A stretch of 64,000 nucleotides of DNA. Origin: Nectonema munidae (Eukaryota; Nematomorpha; Nectonematoida; Nectonematidae). This document shows positions 1 through 11,779 of the stretch, one piece after another. Position numbers and translations under genes: made by a program. The notes below the pieces were generated by a model. It saw nothing but the letters and a program-made list of their open reading frames with translations, was not told the DNA's origin and ran no database searches. How positions within the stretch are numbered: position 1 is the stretch's first letter; every line of letters starts with the position of its first letter. The DNA lies in NCBI GenBank assembly GCA_030549495.1, contig JAUIRK010000903.1, positions 1,612,001-1,676,000 on the forward strand, written 5' to 3'.

Positions 1-1106
1 ACTATAAATATTTTTTCATGTGGTGAAAATTTTATATTTCTTTTTATCTTTAAAACCCATTAAAATAAAATAAAATACCACCAAGTTAGCATATCGACTA
101 GCTATATTTTTCTATCAGAAAAAGAGATTTTAATTATTTACTAGCCAAAAAAAGCCCTACTCCGTCCTTCTAAGGTTAAATTAAAAAAAAACTTCAAATT
201 ATTTTAGGCCGTAATATTGTGCAATAATTCAAAAAAGTCAAAAATTTGCATTATAAAGTCAAAAAAGGGGATATTTTAGGTTTAAAGATTGTTTACTATT
301 ACATAATTCATACTTATCATCATTCTCACGCAAATACATTTTAGTCGCACGATTTTTGTTATCAACGTATAATAAAATAAATATGATAGAAAGCTTCAAA
401 ATCTGCTTACTTAACAAATTCTATTTAAAATATTATTACAAAAAAATATAGCAATACATGACCCTACTGCTTATCATTTGTGAAATCTGAACTTTTACTA
501 TCTTTGAAAACTTATCTTATTTTATTGCAAATTTGTCCTAAAGATTTTTGAAAAAGAAATATCGCCTATTAGAAATCGCTTTATATATACTTAATCGAAT
601 CGCTCTAACACCGCGCTTTCATAATCAAAAACTTTTACAAAACTACCCTTATTGTTGACAGCATGCAAAATTTATTACTTATCCAAAACCTAGGTGTCTA
701 TTATTAAATTGAGCAAAAGTTGATTTCATAAAGAGTTATCAAGTAAACAATCTATATCATACATAAATGTCAAAATATTAAAGATGCATATTATAGTTAT
801 ACTAGCCGGCCTCGCATTCGTATCTCGTAATTAATCCACAGACACATAGACACTAAAGTATTACAATATAGATTGAGGCACTTTTAAATTTTGATTAAAC
901 ACTTACTTTCATTCCATGGGTATAAACACACTCAAATGGGAAATAAAAAGAAAGCGACTTGAAAGAAAATGATTATAACATTTATTTTTAAATAAGTAAT
1001 AAAAAAATATTGTACAGGAATATATTTCACTCCCGTGCAAAGAAATATCACAAAATTAAATGGTGTTTCAAAAAAGGTATCTGAAAATTATTGGAAGAGT
1101 TGATAT
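1..1106. other. AT-rich spacer without recognised gene
   Basis: No open frame of convincing coding character is seen on either strand. A short stretch near 800-880 with slightly higher GC looks like a worn transposon tail but cannot be assigned. A TTTATT at 981-986 could serve the minus-strand TBCA gene as its polyadenylation signal. Confidence 0.4.
981..986 (-). promoter_or_regulatory. Candidate TBCA polyadenylation signal
   Basis: TTTATT on the plus strand reads AATAAA on the minus strand, about 120 bases beyond the TBCA stop. In DNA this AT-rich the hexamer is common, so support is positional only. Confidence 0.4.
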
Positions 1107-1466
1107 TCAGATTAATTTTTCAGCATTTTCAAGAATTCCACGAGCTTGTTCTAAAATGATATCGTCAGAAGGATTGGAAGAGCTTGAGTTATTCTGAAGA
1201 ATGGCTCGCAAATCTTCACGATACGTTGAAAGCGCTTTTTGAGAAGTGCCGCAAACCGTCTCTAATTCCAGAAGGTATTCTTTTCTTTTCTTCATCTCGT
1301 ACTTGAGATTTTCATCTTCAAGGTTCCCGGCATCATCAAGCGTGGTATTGCATCTTGCTTTGAGGCATTTTAACTCTTGCCTGTAGTAAGACACTTCTTT
1401 ACTCAATCGTTTAACAGCGTTCATTTTTATCTTAACTTCTTTACCAACATCCCCACTACTTGGCAT
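1107..1466 (-). CDS. TBCA: Tubulin-binding cofactor A
   Basis: Predicted 119-residue tubulin-folding cofactor A, a cytosolic chaperone that captures beta-tubulin released from CCT and passes it on in tubulin heterodimer assembly. The protein opens MPSSGDVGKEVKIKMNAVKR and then has the family pattern: a KIK...VKRL...KE start of helix 1, a charged linker (about residues 35-55), a second helix with KKRKEYLLELE, and a third with STYREDLRAILQ. This is the three-helix-bundle layout of the family; length is close to the usual ~105-118 residues. The frame is open six codons further upstream but that extension has only a TTG, so the ATG at 1466 (context AAAAATGC) is chosen. No intron is visible. Recognition rests on remembered family similarity rather than a search; TBCA proteins are short and helical, so a moderate risk of misassignment remains. 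Confidence 0.85.
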   Translation of the reverse strand: MPSSGDVGKEVKIKMNAVKRLSKEVSYYRQELKCLKARCNTTLDDAGNLEDENLKYEMKKRKEYLLELETVCGTSQKALSTYREDLRAILQNNSSSSNPSDDIILEQARGILENAEKLI

Positions 1467-1499
1467 TTTTATGAAGGAAAACAAAGTTGGTGGGAAAAT

Positions 1500-2884
1500 C
1501 TTTATAAAAAATTTAGAACTTGTTAAAAAGGATGTAGGGTTATTAAATACAACAAAATTAATTATTGTTTTTAAAAAAGCCTAGAAAGATGACATTATAT
1601 CATTCTTTCTTAAAGGTCTTTTGGAAAAAAATCTAGTTGGCTGATACTCACGACTAACACAAACTAGACAGCATTGATACAACGTGAAAAATTCTCGACG
1701 TGTGCTTGAGTGTTTCATTAGTTGAAACCGGTCTTTCACAGAGTGTAATGTTTGTAATGATGATCAAATACAAGAGAACTTATCATTTCTAGTTATTACC
1801 TTGTATGCACAATTATAATAAAATCTTTATTTCATTAAGTTGTGTATGATATTAGATATTAGTTATACAAAGTGGCTAATATACATTAGTATTTCAGTTA
1901 GCCTACTTTATTCTATATGAAATTTGAACGATTCAGCAAGGAAGTTTTACTTGGATACTAAAAAATCGTGGGTTAAAATATCAACTAAAAAGTCAGACAC
2001 AAGTGTTGTAAATGTGAAATTTTGATGAAAATACCCCAAAATATAACCTTATATAATATAAAACGGTTAAAATTACTGTTGTCCTACAATATATTGATAT
2101 TAATTTTTCTACATTACAATATTAGAAATTATGATAGATATATTATATAAAGTACCTTTGAGGAAGCGGCAAACTAACAACTTTGTATTTTAGGGGATAG
2201 AAATAAGTAAGTCAAGCATTTAGTGAGCATATATCTGGTAAAATTGATGCATGTGCACGAGAAAACGATTATCTCTAATTTATTGTCTTATGACTTCAAG
2301 CACAGATAAATTATTTAACCAAGGGGCGAATACAATTTGGCGCTAAAGCGGTGCAAGCTCCTCCCTTATGAGAGTTTAGCTATATACTTTTGATAAATGA
2401 TTCAAGGTAAAAAAAAATTTGATAATTATACACAAAATACTATAATCATAAAAATTATACTCATATGAATGGAAAAATAAAACTTAACATACTATAAAAT
2501 ACTTTTTAAAATTTAAGACATCCCCACCTCGAGTTGAAGGAAGAGGTTCTGTATCCGGTCATCTCTTAACTCTTGTCTCTGCGTTTGTTTTTATACAATT
2601 TAAAACAGATGATTTTTTATGGGATATTGTTCTATCAATTGCTTTATGATAAACTAAAAGATAATTATAACCGATTAACTTTAATTTAATATTCCAGTAA
2701 GTATCTAAAAAATTTATATTCTCATTTTAGTATAAAAATACTAGATAGATTATAAAACATAAATTTATTAAATATACAAATTTTGTCAAGTTTTCATTTC
2801 TTCTATCTGTTAATTTAAACCAAGTCCGAAAGGAGCGGTTATCCTTACCTAGGATTTACTTTGCTTAATGGAAATATATAAATT
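1500..2884. other. AT-rich spacer upstream of TBCA
   Basis: No coding region recognised. The TBCA promoter should lie just above 1466 on the minus strand but no clear core element stands out from the AT background. A slightly GC-richer patch at 2330-2380 may be a transposon end but has no visible partner. Confidence 0.35.
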
Positions 2885-3251
2885 TGAGATGTATATCGGA
2901 TATCTTAAAAGATTTTTACATCCTCATCCAAAGATCATTTGAATTTCAACAGCAGCAATAACATCCGCATCGGCAATTTTCAAACATTTTTCTTTTTCTA
3001 TATACAGGAAAGTTATTTTCAAAATTTTTCAATTTTTACTTTATCCAAAAATTTTATAAGTACGTCTTAATAATAAGACATATACATTGACATCTCTCAA
3101 AATTTTTAAGAGGTATCTGCGTTTGCTTAGAATAGCAATTATGATATCCGCATCCTTTAAAAAAATAATTCAGACATCCGCATTCGCTAGGATGTCGAAT
3201 TTGATATCAGGATCCGCGGATACAAAAAATTTCACATCCGATACATCTCTA
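2885..3251. mobile_element. hAT-type MITE with imperfect terminal inverted repeats
   Basis: The left end GAGATGTATATCGGATATC (about 2886-2904) is an imperfect inverted match to the right end ending CACATCCGATACATCTCTA (about 3233-3251). The interior is rich in variants of ATCCGCAT (2961, 3148, 3176, 3210). A TAGAGATG...CGGAT terminus resembles the hAT end TAGAGGTGCACCGGAT of the element at 35946-36985. No transposase is encoded. The 8 bp flanks do not match, so a target-site duplication is not visible and the boundaries are approximate. Confidence 0.5.
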
Positions 3252-3259
3252 AATAATAT

Positions 3260-4350
3260 ATATGTATACACTTTCTTATATTCTAGGCTTCATTAAAATT
3301 AGTTTTAACTCTCCCTGTAATTAGAGTCTGTGACAAGACTGGTTAGAACAACTAAAAAAATTTAAGTAGTACTATAAAAAAAGGTAAGAAATAACAAACA
3401 CTTTTTGAAATTAAAAAAGACTTACATTACTGGAACTCTATTTGAAAGGTTTTAATAAATAAAAAATAAAAAGATAACTAAGTTTTTAGTTTTGATACCT
3501 TATGCAAGTGATCTTAAATTTATTATAACTGCATTGAAGTTATAATAAAATCACTTTTGCTGGACTAAATTTAAAATATTATGTAAAAGTTGCATATCAA
3601 AAGTTCTTAAAAAAATCAACCAACTTATCTCTTTTTGGAAACTAAAACGACTCAAATTGGGTCAGGCTAAAACGTGTACTTAATGGAGATGATTTTACGT
3701 GTAAATTAATACAACAAAAATGCTCCGAAGCTACACTTTTAATTATAAGCAATGCTTATTCGTTCTAATTTTATTCCATAAACATTCCTAAAATGAAATA
3801 GACTGTCGATTTTATTCATCCAAGTTAAAGGTAGGCACCGTAGAATGGACATCCAAATAGCGCTGGATCTTTTTTTACTTTTCTTATTATTTTAGTGGTT
3901 CATAGTGAAAACTTAAAGCTGCATCCCAATTGATTTACATTTTAGATGGAAAACTTGTCGAATATTCCCTAAATTTGCTGGATTATGGGACAATTAGCGC
4001 CAAAATTATGAATAAACTTTTTGAGTAATTAACGTAACACGTAACAATTAACGTTTTCTATGCGTAAAATACTTCACTCATATGGTATTTATATCCGTTA
4101 GATGTTTACATATACGAGGGCACATTTAGCAACGTAAAATACACATATGTCGCCTGCAAAGTAGATGGAATTATGGAAAGTGTCCTTAATTTTAGATACG
4201 TAGATGTTGAACAGAAGTTGGTTTAAAGGCGATTCTTACGGGAACGCACGTTCTATGCTTACTCTCTTTGAAAATTCGTTTTTTATTATGACAAGTAATG
4301 AAGGGTTTGGCTTTTATGATAAAATTACCCAAACTCTCCCATAATTAACC
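3260..4350. other. AT-rich spacer
   Basis: Nothing coding is recognised here. Open frames are short and low in complexity. Confidence 0.35.
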
Positions 4351-4355
4351 GATTA

Positions 4356-4375
4356 TAGGTAGGTAGGTAGGTAGA
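4356..4375. repeat. TAGG microsatellite
   Basis: Five tandem copies of a TAGG unit. It lies about 100 bases downstream, in minus-strand sense, of the non-LTR fragment at 4477-4760, where such an element would carry its 3' microsatellite tail. Confidence 0.8.
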
Positions 4376-4476
4376 TCTCAAAGCACTTTCCAGCGTATGC
4401 TAATATGATCGCGTAAGCTTGAGAGTTGGTTAAGGAAGATGGAGATGTTGGTAGAGATAGGGAGGAGTTACGAATG

Positions 4477-4760
4477 TTATTCTAAAATAGATAATGAAAG
4501 GAGGCGGATTAGTTTGTCATAGGGGTTTTCAACGGTGGTGAAAGTTGTTTCAATGGTGTCAATGAGGATTGCGAAGGATTTAAGTAATGTTGGGTGTAAC
4601 AGAAGATCTGGCGTTTCTATTGTCTCGCATCCGAAACGACAATATGGATTTTCGCTAAATTTAATTCGGAAGAAATATGTTTGTATGGGCAATGACCTAA
4701 TGGCCAACGAATATTTGAATGCGGTGGTGTAAATTTTTTGTTTTTGAAAGTTGCGTGTAT
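4477..4760 (-). pseudogene. C-terminal fragment of a non-LTR retrotransposon ORF2
   Basis: A minus-strand frame reads SLAIRSLPIQTYFFRIKFS followed by NPYCRFGCETIETPDLLLHP. This resembles the region after the reverse transcriptase or RNase H domain in jockey-like non-LTR elements, which usually has a short C-x2-C ... ET-x-E-H-LLL-x-C-P motif. Here one cysteine spacing is altered and the H/C pair is degraded. The frame shifts between overlapping registers near 4700. Only the tail remains, consistent with the 5' truncation typical of these elements, and a TAGG microsatellite follows at the expected 3' side. Clade assignment is not possible from this fragment. Confidence 0.45.
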
Positions 4761-4924
4761 TGTGCGGATGTGTGGTAAAGAGCCAACTAACTCATTTCTA
4801 GACAAATTTGTAAATATAGACTTTGTGACGGAGATTTTTACTTTTATATAAAATAGAATATAAAAATATTTTGAAAAAGAAACAATTTTGAGTTTAAGGA
4901 AAAAAATTTTATTGAAAATAGAAT

Positions 4925-4962
4925 TAATTTCGGATTCTGCCTGAAACCGTTATCAAGTCTAT
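4925..4962 (-). ncRNA. Candidate degenerate hammerhead-like motif in Penelope-like 3' region
   Basis: On the minus strand the sequence CTTGATAA is followed by an imperfect stem-loop (CGGTTTC, loop AGGCA, GAATCCG; six of seven pairs) and then GAAA-like CCGAAATT. Short flanks ATAGA and TCTAT can pair around it. The order resembles the hammerhead core CUGAUGA - stem II - GAAA, which is known in Penelope-like element terminal repeats. The core is altered (an extra T and G to A), so if it is a hammerhead it is a decayed copy. It could equally be chance. Confidence 0.25.
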
Positions 4963-5080
4963 ATAAAAAAGTAAATATAAAAATTCTATAAGAAAAGATG
5001 TAAATTCTTACAATATGTGTGGGAGGTGAAGAAGAGGTGTAAAACAACCAAACAATGATGTGTGAAGTTAAGAGGTATAA

Positions 5081-5190
5081 CAAAAGTAGAGGTGATAAAT
5101 ATTAACGTGTTGTGAAGAAGTAAACAATAGAATGACAAAAGTAGAGGTGATAAATATTAACGTGTTGTGAAAAAGTAAAGAATAGAATGG
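5081..5190. repeat. Two-copy tandem repeat, 55 bp unit
   Basis: Unit one (5081-5135) and unit two (5136-5190) are nearly identical and begin CAAAAGTAGAGGTGATAAAT. The pair lies in the region 3' of the Penelope-like coding sequence and is probably part of that element's non-coding end. Confidence 0.8.
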
Positions 5191-5399
5191 TGTGTAAAAG
5201 TAAAATCAAGTGTGTAAGTCGAAATAGAGTGTGTTTATGAGATATATTATTGAAAGTTATACAAAGAAAAGTAAAATTAATTAAATTAAGAAGTAATGAT
5301 GCAATATTAAAGGTGAATGAAAACTAATCATTGATTAAGTTATGATATATAGGGGATATGTATATATGTTCATTAATTGAATTAGGATTTTTCATTGAA

Positions 5400-7165
5400 A
5401 AAACAGTTTCATAGAATTCTAGAGATTCCTGTTTACAAACATGTAAAATTTTGGGATTATTGAAATCAAAAGTATGTTTTTTTAAATAGTAATGTAAGTG
5501 AATGTTGTATTCTGTAGATTATTACTTGTGGTATAAGATTTAAATGCACTTTTATGTTGTCCAATTCGTTGAGATAATTTTTGACTAGTTTGTCCTATGT
5601 ATACAGTTTACAATCTAAACAATTAAGTTGATAAATGCAATTTTTTATGTTTTTTTCTGGAATTTTTTTATTTCAATTATTAGGAAAAAAAGATTTAAGG
5701 GAACTCATGGGTTTAGGTATCGTTTGAATAGTGTAACTTTTTAATAAATGTTGAAGATTTTTGTAAAAAGGTTGAATATATGGTATAGATAACTTGAGAG
5801 TTTTTTTATAAATGCATTTATTGAAAAAAACATTTAAAATTGAGCTTCAGGAAAATTTGTGTTTTTTGATTGAGATTTAATTTCAGAAAATCGCTTACAT
5901 TTGTTTATGATTTCCGTTGGAAAATTATTTGCTTGAAGTGTAAGTGTTATATTTTTAAGTTCTTTGTTTAACTCATTTTGTTTTTTGCAGGTATTAAAGG
6001 CTCTATCAAATAAACAATTAGCTGATGACATTTTATGTTGTAAATGATGGTTAGATAGGAAGTCAAGATATCTATATGTATGTGTAGGTTTATAATGAAC
6101 AGAAAAATTAAATGCATTATTATGCCTAGTTACAGTAACATCTAAAAAAGTTAATTTACAATCTTTCTCAATTTCATGGGTAAATATCATGTTTTTATGA
6201 AGGGAATTTAATTCGTCTAAAAAATATTTATAATTAGACTTATTAATAATAACAAAAATATCATCAATATATCTATGATAAATACGAGGAAAAATACGTG
6301 AGGTGTTTTTAAGGTGGTTTTCAAAATGTTCTAAAACTATATTTGCAATGATTGGGGATAAAGGATTTCCCATAGAAAGGCCTGATATTTGTTGGTAAGT
6401 TTCATCTTTATATTTGAAAAAATTATTATTGAATATGGACTCAATAAATGCTAAGATTGTATCATTAGTAAAAATAGAAGAGTATTGAGATATATCTGTT
6501 TTTTTTTTATTAATTTATGTATGATGTCTAATCCAATTTCGGTCGGAATGGAAGTAAATAGTGATACAATATCATAACTAATCATAATTTCGTTTTCATG
6601 TATATATGTTTTGTTTAGATTGGATATAAATTTTGTGAATTGTTTACAGAAAATGTATTGGAATGTAAAAAATTACTTAAAACCTTACATATGTGTTTAG
6701 ATATATTATAAAATGGAGAACTAATTGAACTTACAATAGGGCGTAGTGGATAACCTGGTTTATGTATCTTGGACAGGCAGTAGAGGTAAGGATAATCATT
6801 GAAATTACTTCGCATTTCTTTTCATTTATAGAAGGATATCACTTTATTTTTGTATAGGTTAAAGAGAAATGTGTTAACTTCATTTTGTGCGTAAGTGAGA
6901 GGATTTTTTCTTTTTTCTACTTTTTTATATGTTGTAGTATCGGATAATAGTTCTTCTACTTTAGATTCATAATCATTTGTATTGAGAATTACAAAACAGC
7001 TGCCTTTATCTGCTGTGGTTATTATGATTTCTTTATCATTCTTTAATTTTTTCAAAGCTTTATATTGATTTCTGGTTAAATTGTGTCTTTGTTGAGGATG
7101 ATACTTTAAAATGTCTTCAACTTCAAGTATTATTTTGTTATTGTTAGTGTCAAATCTTTTTGCAA
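5400..7165 (-). pseudogene. Penelope-like retroelement: reverse transcriptase plus GIY-YIG endonuclease, broken
   Basis: Read on the minus strand from about 7165 downward, the frames give consecutive parts of a Penelope-like polyprotein. First comes a palm/finger segment with ITTADKGSCFVILNTNDY (near 7010), then CLSKIHKPGYPLRPIVS (near 6760), then the core reverse transcriptase with MGNPLSPIIANIVLEHFE, the catalytic YIDDIFVI box and FLDVTVT (6373-5834). Below 5645 follows an endonuclease with a CIYQLNCLDCK zinc-ligand/GIY block, YIGQTSQKLSQRIGQH, and HTFDFNNPKILHVCKQES (to about 5410). RT followed by GIY-YIG EN is the diagnostic order of Penelope-like elements. Several frameshifts and stops separate the blocks (for example near 6815-6822, 6400-6615 and 5600), so it cannot make one protein. 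The N-terminal ~150 residues are not seen, suggesting 5' truncation. Confidence 0.88.
5405..5645 (-). pseudogene. GIY-YIG endonuclease domain of the Penelope-like element
   Basis: The domain spans two or three registers. CIYQLNCLDC at about 5638-5609 carries the paired cysteines typical of the Penelope EN. YIGQTS at about 5604-5587 supplies the YIG half of the GIY-YIG signature. Downstream HTFDFNN and KILHVC match the conserved end of the domain. Frameshifts lie between the cysteine block and YIG and between YIG and HTFDFNN, so the domain is inactive as it stands. Confidence 0.8.
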
Positions 7166-9770
7166 ATTAAAATGAATTAAGCAATATTTACATTTAAGCA
7201 AAGAACTGTTTAAATTAAAAAATTACATTAATTTTTGTAAAGTTTATAAAGGTTCTTTTTAAAATCTTATGTTAACAAATGTTTTTTCGCAAATTGCTTT
7301 AAAAGGTTACTGGAACAAAGATAGGATAGACATTTCTTTGTAAAGCAATTATTAATAATTATGAGGATATATTTGTAAGTTTGAAAAAATTACGAAATGA
7401 TACAAATATTGAGTTAGCAATATATGGGGGAATTTTACGTAAGTTTGAAAAAATTGATTGTTTTCATTGCCTTCCTTGTTAAAGAAATTTTTTAAGGTTA
7501 CATGCATGAAGCTTATGATCTGATTCATTCTACTATTAAAATTTTTAAACAAAAGAAATAAAATTTGGATTCAACTTTTCAACAAATATATAAATATTCC
7601 CAATTATTATTTAAGAGAAAATATAAAGAGTCGAGGAAAAAATTTAGCCGATTACTCATTAAATTTACATTTTTCTAATAATGAACCAAATGGTGTGAAT
7701 GATAAGCTTCATTTGAATTTTTTTTGTATAACTCTCTCTATACTGTTATCATAGGTTTCAAAATTTTTAATAAAAATTTTTTTATTGTCAATCTCTTTTT
7801 AAGATTCAACAGTAAAAGTATAAGTTTGTTTCAAACAGTTAACTGTTTCTTACCTAAATTTTCTAATTTTTTGATCCCTTTAAGCTAAAGACAATTTTAG
7901 ATTTGATTGAAGACTTTAAACTATTCTCATCTCAATGAGATATAGTTTTAAAATTGTACATACATTTATACTCAGCTTGTAAAAACGTTTTTTAGGTAAC
8001 AAAAATTATTTAAAAAGCAAACTTAATGATTTGAGCACAGTTAAAATTAAAGTTGTGATAGAAGCCTTAAGTCTAATTAAAGAAGCCGAAAAATAAGTTT
8101 TCTCTTCATATATTGGTAATACTAAAGTACGTTACATAAATGATCAGTGTGATTGTGATAATAAAATCTTGATACTGGGTGTAAAGAAATACATGACATT
8201 TCTAAGATTCAATTAACAGTTTCATTAGGGATATGCTGAGAAAACGAGTAAGGATTAAAAAGCCGAAGTAATTCTAGACAATTCATTTTTTATTAGAGAA
8301 GGGAATTTTTTATTTAAAAAAATCTTAGTTATTTAATGGAGATAATTTAAAATTTTGTTTTCTAACTTATTCAACATTTGACAAAGTAGAAAATTAGTAA
8401 AGTTTTTAAGCGTGTGTGATAAATTTATTATTTTCATAGCCTAGAAGGCGTCAGTAGGGTTATATAGAATCTGCCTTTCTTTCTTGATTGTCTATTACGA
8501 ATTCGAGCATTTAAAATTCCCTATAACTGTTTGCTTTCTCGATGAAAACATTCCTCACTACCTTTATCTTCTTTGAAAACTTCTTAAAATACTTCCTTAT
8601 AATTCTTAAATAACAATTATTTCAGCATCTAAATTAAAAAAATCTAACTTATAACAACAAAAATTTTAGCCTTTATAATTATTTATTAGTTTAAAATTTG
8701 GTAATTTTATGTTGACTTTTTTCTTATCCAATTTAGGGCGTAGATTATAGCCCTTTGTAGCAGAAGAAATAGTACACACCTGCGCCTTCCTGAATTTTGT
8801 AAATCAATCCTTGCATCTAAAACAAATTTGTATGATTCTTCCTGTTCTGTATTTTTAAGCCCTTACCCTTCTAATTTTTTTGAAAACAACCTTCATTTTC
8901 AGAAATAGTCCCATCCACTGAAAAACCATCTAAAATACAACAGAAACAAATCCAGAAATAATTATATCAACCAACTACTATTTCACTCACATTTATTCAA
9001 ATCAGTTTTTATACTTCTTATTCATATGTCTTGTTAGATTTTTTTCTTTGAAATTTTTACGCTAAATATAAAAACTAATGAGATAATTACCCCAAAATTC
9101 AATAAGACACTATTATTGTCTAAAAAATCTGTTAAAAAGCTCTGTTGCTATATATGTGGACTGTCAAAACAGATGGCCAAGTGATGTAATTTAAAATATG
9201 AATAAGAGCCAAATATTGAAATATCCATTCATATTTTAATTCACTGTAAGAATAAGGTTATGATTTTTGTTGATTCTAAGTTCAAGCCATAAATGCGGGT
9301 CTTGAAAATTCAAACTAATAAACCCACGTATGATGCAGGTAGATATGGATAACTCGCTAATTATTATTCATATTTTATATTGAAGCTTACATCCAATCTT
9401 TACAAAACAATATTTGCTTCTGGAAACCGATCTTCCTGCTGGCATTGACCTTACAAACCTACTCATGTTGGTCTGTCCCTCATAGAGCACTATTTTAGAT
9501 CCTAAGAGATAAGGATATGATCTTAGATCTAGTTGTTCTTGTTCATTTTACTTTTGTAACATCTAGCAGTGCATATCGCAGAAACTTACGTGTAAAGAGG
9601 AGGAGGTAATTTTTTTTTGTGACATTGCTGAGAGTATCAATTGCCACGTTTGCACTTTTATGGCAGGGGCGCACATCTTTAAAATTATTGGGGACGCGGC
9701 AAACTTTTTTTTATAATTATTTAAAATTATTGGTAGAACGAAAGACTTTTTCAACCTCGTTAATTCAAAT
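7166..9770. other. AT-rich spacer, no recognised gene
   Basis: Short frames are present on both strands but none has recognisable domains. A pair of near-identical segments containing GTAAGTTTGAAAAAATT lies at about 7373-7393 and 7439-7459. The 9560-9790 stretch is GC-richer and ends in a 13-base G tract, suggesting an old transposon end. Confidence 0.35.
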
Positions 9771-9774
9771 TGAA

Positions 9775-9787
9775 GGGGGGGGGGGGG
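9775..9787. repeat. Poly-G tract, 13 bases
   Basis: A run of 13 G in an otherwise AT-rich context. Similar G/C runs occur at 30987, 31401, 50232 and 60098. At 30987 and 50232 the run lies inside a short element bounded by inverted repeats. Confidence 0.9.
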
Positions 9788-10299
9788 CTAATAGATAGTA
9801 CTGTTTTATTTTTTTTAGAAATATTTAATTTACATATAATTCCATTAATTGGTTACATATTTTGTTCTTTACTTAATTGCTTTAACTAAATTGGTTACAT
9901 ATTTTCTTCTTTACCTATATTGATATAGGTAAAATGAATGAATTTACTACTATAATTTTTATAGGTCATTAGTATTGTGTATAATTTTTACCATTTGACG
10001 AGCTGAATAACCCGAACCCTTTTCAGTAGTCGCATCGTAGGCCGCTCGAAGCAAATATATTGTGAATCGGCTTTTAACATGAGAAAATCTGCGAATTGTC
10101 CACATCTACCTATATGCGGGTATAAATGCGTTTGGATGTGAATTCGATTCTGTTAACTACAAGTGAAGGATATATGTTGCAATCTGCCATATGAAAGGAG
10201 CGGATTACCTTGACAATGTTTAGATGTTGTTTGTGGATAATAATTATCAAATCTTTCGCTCTTGGATAACACTATGGTATTTTCCAGCACTCCTATACT

Positions 10300-11150
10300 T
10301 TAAATAAATTTGACTCTGACTTAATTTCTAATAGAACTTGGTTTGCATTTTATTTTTCTCAGCTCTGTTTTAGCAACTATGATTTGAAAATGACTAAAAG
10401 TATTTGCAGTTTACGTTTGAGAAAGTGTCTCAAATAACATTTTCCACATTTTAAATAAAATATATTTTTTTAAATAAATCGAACATGCAGATTTTATTTC
10501 TCGACATATTTTTTGCATTTAGAGTGTGAAAATGACAATCATATGTGTGGTTGGTGAAAAAATTATTTCCTAGAATATTATTTACATTCTCGATAAAATA
10601 TATTTTTATACTAGATCCCCATGCTGATTTCATTTTTGGACTTAGTTTTCGTAATTAAAATGTGAAAATGTCAATCAAATTTGTTAATTTCGCCTGAAAA
10701 TTTTCTTCAGAAACATTTAATATTTTTTAAATTAAATTGACCAAGCTAATACTATTTGTGTGAAAAAATGTGTCAAAGTACAAATAGAATTAGTGATATA
10801 TGCCTGAAAATTATCTCATAAATCTACTTCCATATTTTAAATAAAATATATTTTTTATTTTTTTATTACGATTTTTTTTATTTGATATTCAAAAGGGCTT
10901 GGTTTTCCCAATTAGGAGCAAGAATGAATCAAGTTTGAAAAAAACTCAAATCAAAAAATTCATTTTTGAATGAATATCACTATTAAAATTTTAATCGAGG
11001 ATAAAATTCTGACTAAAATTATCCATAAAATTTAACATAATTTTTTAATACAATATCGTCTATGTTTTTCATTTCTGTACTTCTTTTTGGTCATTATAGT
11101 GTAAAAATGGGTGAAGGTATCAATCCAATTGGCCAAAATCAGAAGTCCGA
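10300..11150. repeat. Diverged tandem satellite array A (~130-150 bp unit)
   Basis: About five to six degraded units. Recurring landmarks are a CATGCTGATTTCATTTTTGG-like segment, TTTGCATTTAGAGTGTGAAAA, GTCAATCAAATTTG, an AAAATTxTCTxxAAAAACATTT segment and TTTAAATAAAATATATTTTT. Landmark positions near 10484, 10619 and 10744 give spacings of 125-135 bp. The same landmarks in the same order form the better-kept array at 60430-61920, so both derive from one satellite family. Confidence 0.7.
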
Positions 11151-11159
11151 TTGAGATTT

Positions 11160-11775
11160 AGTTCAAAGCTCCCTCTTTAATTAGTAAACTAAGGGAAGGA
11201 TAAAATAGAGAACATGAATCAAACCAAGGACTGCCAAAAGTGCTCGGTTTAGTTAGATTAGCAACCAGTCATATTTTTACCATGTAATTGTACAAAAGTT
11301 TTTACAAAAATTTTATTGCTGAATTTATTATTTATGACAAATATATTATAATATAAATAACACATTTATAGGCTTATTATTGGAAATTTTTTATGAGAAT
11401 TAAAATTTTTAATTTTATGAGCTATCTAACATGATCTCAGGTCGCTTTGATTAGAAATTTAGTGCCATTCCTATTTATGAGATGGATAAAATCATTATTA
11501 TATCAAGAAAATTATTTTATCGATTGTGCTTAAATATATAAAAGTCAATGAGTGTTGAACTAAGTAAATATATAACCATTTTAACCACATTGGAATGTAG
11601 TATTCATTACATGTGTATATATTGACAAAAATAATAGAGAAAGGTCTATTTGCTAAATGGAACGAAAATTATTAAAAAAATATCTGACCACAAATTAACC
11701 ATCCCTAAAAAATAACCGCAATTTAAATTTAAATTGTTTATTTAGAAATTGTCTGAATAATCCAATCAATAAGTA
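11160..11775. other. AT-rich spacer
   Basis: No gene or repeat boundary is recognised. The stretch separates satellite array A from a hAT relic. Confidence 0.35.
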
Positions 11776-11779
11776 AATG

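Noticed and set aside
3087-3296. Open frame of 69 codons on the plus strand
   Set aside because: It lies inside the hAT-type MITE, is built of repeated ATCCGCAT-like units and has no protein features.
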